The notes below the pieces were generated by a model. The model saw only the letters and a program-made list of their open reading frames with translations. It searched no databases and was not told the origin of the DNA. Of a stretch of DNA of 50,331 nt, positions 48,997-50,331 are shown in pieces. This DNA is from Ruminococcus sp. (GTDB lineage Bacteria > Bacillota > Clostridia > Oscillospirales > Ruminococcaceae): contig JAFUAO010000069.1 in assembly GCA_017460665.1 (NCBI GenBank), positions 1 to 50,331 on the forward strand, in the 5' to 3' direction. Numbering within the stretch: the stretch's first letter is position 1; each line of letters opens with the position of its first letter. The position numbers were made by a program, and so were the translations under genes.

Positions 48997-49887
48997 TTGA
49001 AAAAAGCCGCAGAGCTGCTGAAGAGGATCCGTCCTCTCAGCCTTTTCATGCTGACTCTCGCCGGAGCCGTCAACGCCTTCGGCATAACCATATTCCTGAC
49101 GCCGGTGAAGCTCTATGACAGCGGCATCTCCGGCACAGCGATGCTGCTGGCTCAGGTGACACCGAAGTGGCTGTCGCTGTCGGTGTTCCTGATCCTGCTG
49201 AACATACCCCTTTTCCTGTACGGGCTGAAAAAGCAGGGCGTCACCTTCACGGTCAGTGCCATATACACCGTGGCCGTGTATTCCCTGTCGGCGTGGCTGA
49301 TCACCGATGTTTTGCCCGTTGACGTGAGCATAGCCTCGCCCCTTGCCGGTACTGACCTGCTGCTGTGCGCCCTTTTCGGCGGAGTGATCTCCGGCGTGGG
49401 GAGCGGTCTTGCGCTGCGTTTCGGCGGAGCTATGGACGGGGTGGAGGTCATGGCGGTGATCTTTGCAAAGCGCCTTGGCCTCAGCGTAGGTACCTTCGTC
49501 ATGATCTACAACGTGGTGCTCTACATCGTCTGCGGACTGGTGATCCACAGCTGGATCTTGCCGCTGTACTCGATAGTCACCTACGCCGCCGCCCTGAAAA
49601 CGGTGGACTACATCGTTGACGGCCTTGAGCGCTCGAAGGCGGCCTTTATCGTCACCGCCCGTTCGGAGCAGATCTGCGCCGCCCTCCAGAAGGAATTCCA
49701 CACCGGCATGACCATAATGGAGGCCAAGGGAGGCTATTCCGGCTCAGACAGGAGGGTGGTCTACTTCGTCGTGAACAGGTTCCAGGTCATGAAGATGAAG
49801 GACATCGTCCAAGAGGCAGATCCGCTGGCCTATATCACTCTCAGCGAGGTTGCGGACATCTTCTCAGCCAACCAGGACAAGAACTGA
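48997..49887 (+). CDS. YitT-family membrane protein
   Basis: A 296-residue protein with five or six membrane helices (DUF161/YitT region, about 15-200) and a cytosolic DUF2179 domain (about 225-285, VVYFVVNRFQVMKMKDIVQEADP). The GGAMDGVEVMAVIFAKRLGLS segment is typical. Start is TTG with AAAGGAG 7 nt upstream. The family is widespread in Firmicutes and poorly understood; transport is assumed. It starts right after the preceding terminator, so it is driven by read-through or an unseen promoter. Confidence 0.9.
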   Translation: MKKAAELLKRIRPLSLFMLTLAGAVNAFGITIFLTPVKLYDSGISGTAMLLAQVTPKWLSLSVFLILLNIPLFLYGLKKQGVTFTVSAIYTVAVYSLSAWLITDVLPVDVSIASPLAGTDLLLCALFGGVISGVGSGLALRFGGAMDGVEVMAVIFAKRLGLSVGTFVMIYNVVLYIVCGLVIHSWILPLYSIVTYAAALKTVDYIVDGLERSKAAFIVTARSEQICAALQKEFHTGMTIMEAKGGYSGSDRRVVYFVVNRFQVMKMKDIVQEADPLAYITLSEVADIFSANQDKN

Positions 49888-50331
49888 AAAAAATTTTGGA
49901 GATCTAAGATTATTTTAAGACTGGGGCGGTATCATATAGTCAGTTAAGTGATCCCTCCCAAATCCCGAAAACTGTTTTGTTTTATCTATCCCCCCTCTCA
50001 GACCTGCGTTTCTGCGCAGGTCATTATTTTTGTGTGGGAGTTTTTGCAGTCGCCTCGTTGCCGCTGAGCGGCAAGGCCTACCTAATGGACCGGTGGAAGG
50101 GGACGCTCTCACTTGCAGAGCGTCCCCTCTTCCAAAACAGTCCCCCGGACTGTTTTTTCATTCACCCCTTGCGGAGCTCCTTCGTAAGGAGAATTTCGCC
50201 CTCTGCGGAGGGCGACCAGAGGCTCTGCCTCTGGACTCCGCAAGCCTTTGAAAAGGCTTGACCTAAACTTTTAATTGCAATTTGTCAGTCCAACTTTTCA
50301 GATCTTGTCCGCCGTCAGGCGGACACAACAA
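49888..50331. repeat. Terminal repeat block, inverted copy of the window start
   Basis: No gene. A terminator-like hairpin GACCTGCG/CGCAGGTC (50001-50022) with a mixed T tract closes the yitT gene. Then come TTGCCGCT-AGCGGCAA (50058-50074), GGGGACGCTCT/AGAGCGTCCCC (50099-50127), AAAACAGTCC/GGACTGTTTT (50134-50156), CGCCCTC/GAGGGCG, CCAGAGGC/GCCTCTGG, AAGCCTTT/AAAAGGCTT and GTCCGCC/GGCGGAC. About 105 bp (50055-50160) mirror 67-172 almost base for base. Confidence 0.8.

Noticed and set aside
1-50331. CRISPR arrays, tRNA and rRNA genes
   Set aside because: No regularly spaced repeats of 24-40 bp with unique spacers, and no cloverleaf with a TTCRA loop or rRNA segment was found on reading either strand. 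The palindrome arrays have unlike units and irregular spacing.

Overview
The window reads as chromosomal DNA of a cellulosome-building Ruminococcus-type gut or rumen bacterium (Clostridia, Oscillospiraceae). The evidence is three secreted glycoside hydrolases carrying dockerin modules, Gram-positive ribosome-binding sites and sigma-A promoters, and clostridial housekeeping neighbourhoods (ylxM-ffh-rpsP-khpA, nifS-nifU, potABCD). Most genes are GC-rich; a 103-residue gene at 34824-35135 and the C-terminal part of the GH5 gene are clearly AT-richer. No tRNA, rRNA, CRISPR array, integrase or transposase was seen.

Layout. 1-2580: palindrome-rich repeats, a MATE exporter and surE. 2856-8461 (minus): a two-gene operon for a GH43-GH43 and a GH30 dockerin enzyme that fits arabinogalactan side-chain breakdown, then a 0.5-kb palindrome array. 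9106-11122 (minus): an AgrC-like sensor kinase and a LytTR regulator, divergent from 11400-19103 (plus), a single operon with a 13-codon micro-ORF, a DUF6271-like protein, a UMP-kinase-like protein, an NDP-kinase-like/nucleotidyltransferase fusion, a GT2 glycosyltransferase, a class III aminotransferase, a MATE exporter and a metallo-beta-lactamase-fold hydrolase. The shared 277-bp intergenic region has two back-to-back consensus promoters with direct repeats between them, the layout of a peptide quorum-sensing circuit; I read this as a self-controlled biosynthesis/export locus of unknown product. 19201-22284: an atypical RecQ-like helicase. 22495-26164: a compact cassette (39-residue membrane peptide, structured leader, PD-(D/E)XK-like protein, two unknowns, ClpP-like protease, VirD4-like ATPase without a membrane anchor) that resembles a fragment of a mobile element or an undescribed system.

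26286-28769 (minus): rnhA-nifS-(EF-Tu domain II-like)-nifU. 28863-33799 (minus): potABCD plus an AEC-family carrier. 33969-35135: a zinc-ribbon membrane protein and the AT-rich orphan. 35249-40007 (minus): an MMPL exporter with a secreted repeat protein, divergent from a TetR regulator, with three matching palindromic operators between them. 41107-43038: GH5 dockerin endoglucanase. 43194-45658: FeoB-like transporter, convergent with a cysteine-cluster protein. 45989-48508 (minus): ylxM-ffh-imm17-like-rpsP-khpA. 48694-49887: a small helical protein and a YitT-family membrane protein. The two ends of the window carry inverted copies of the same palindromic repeat.
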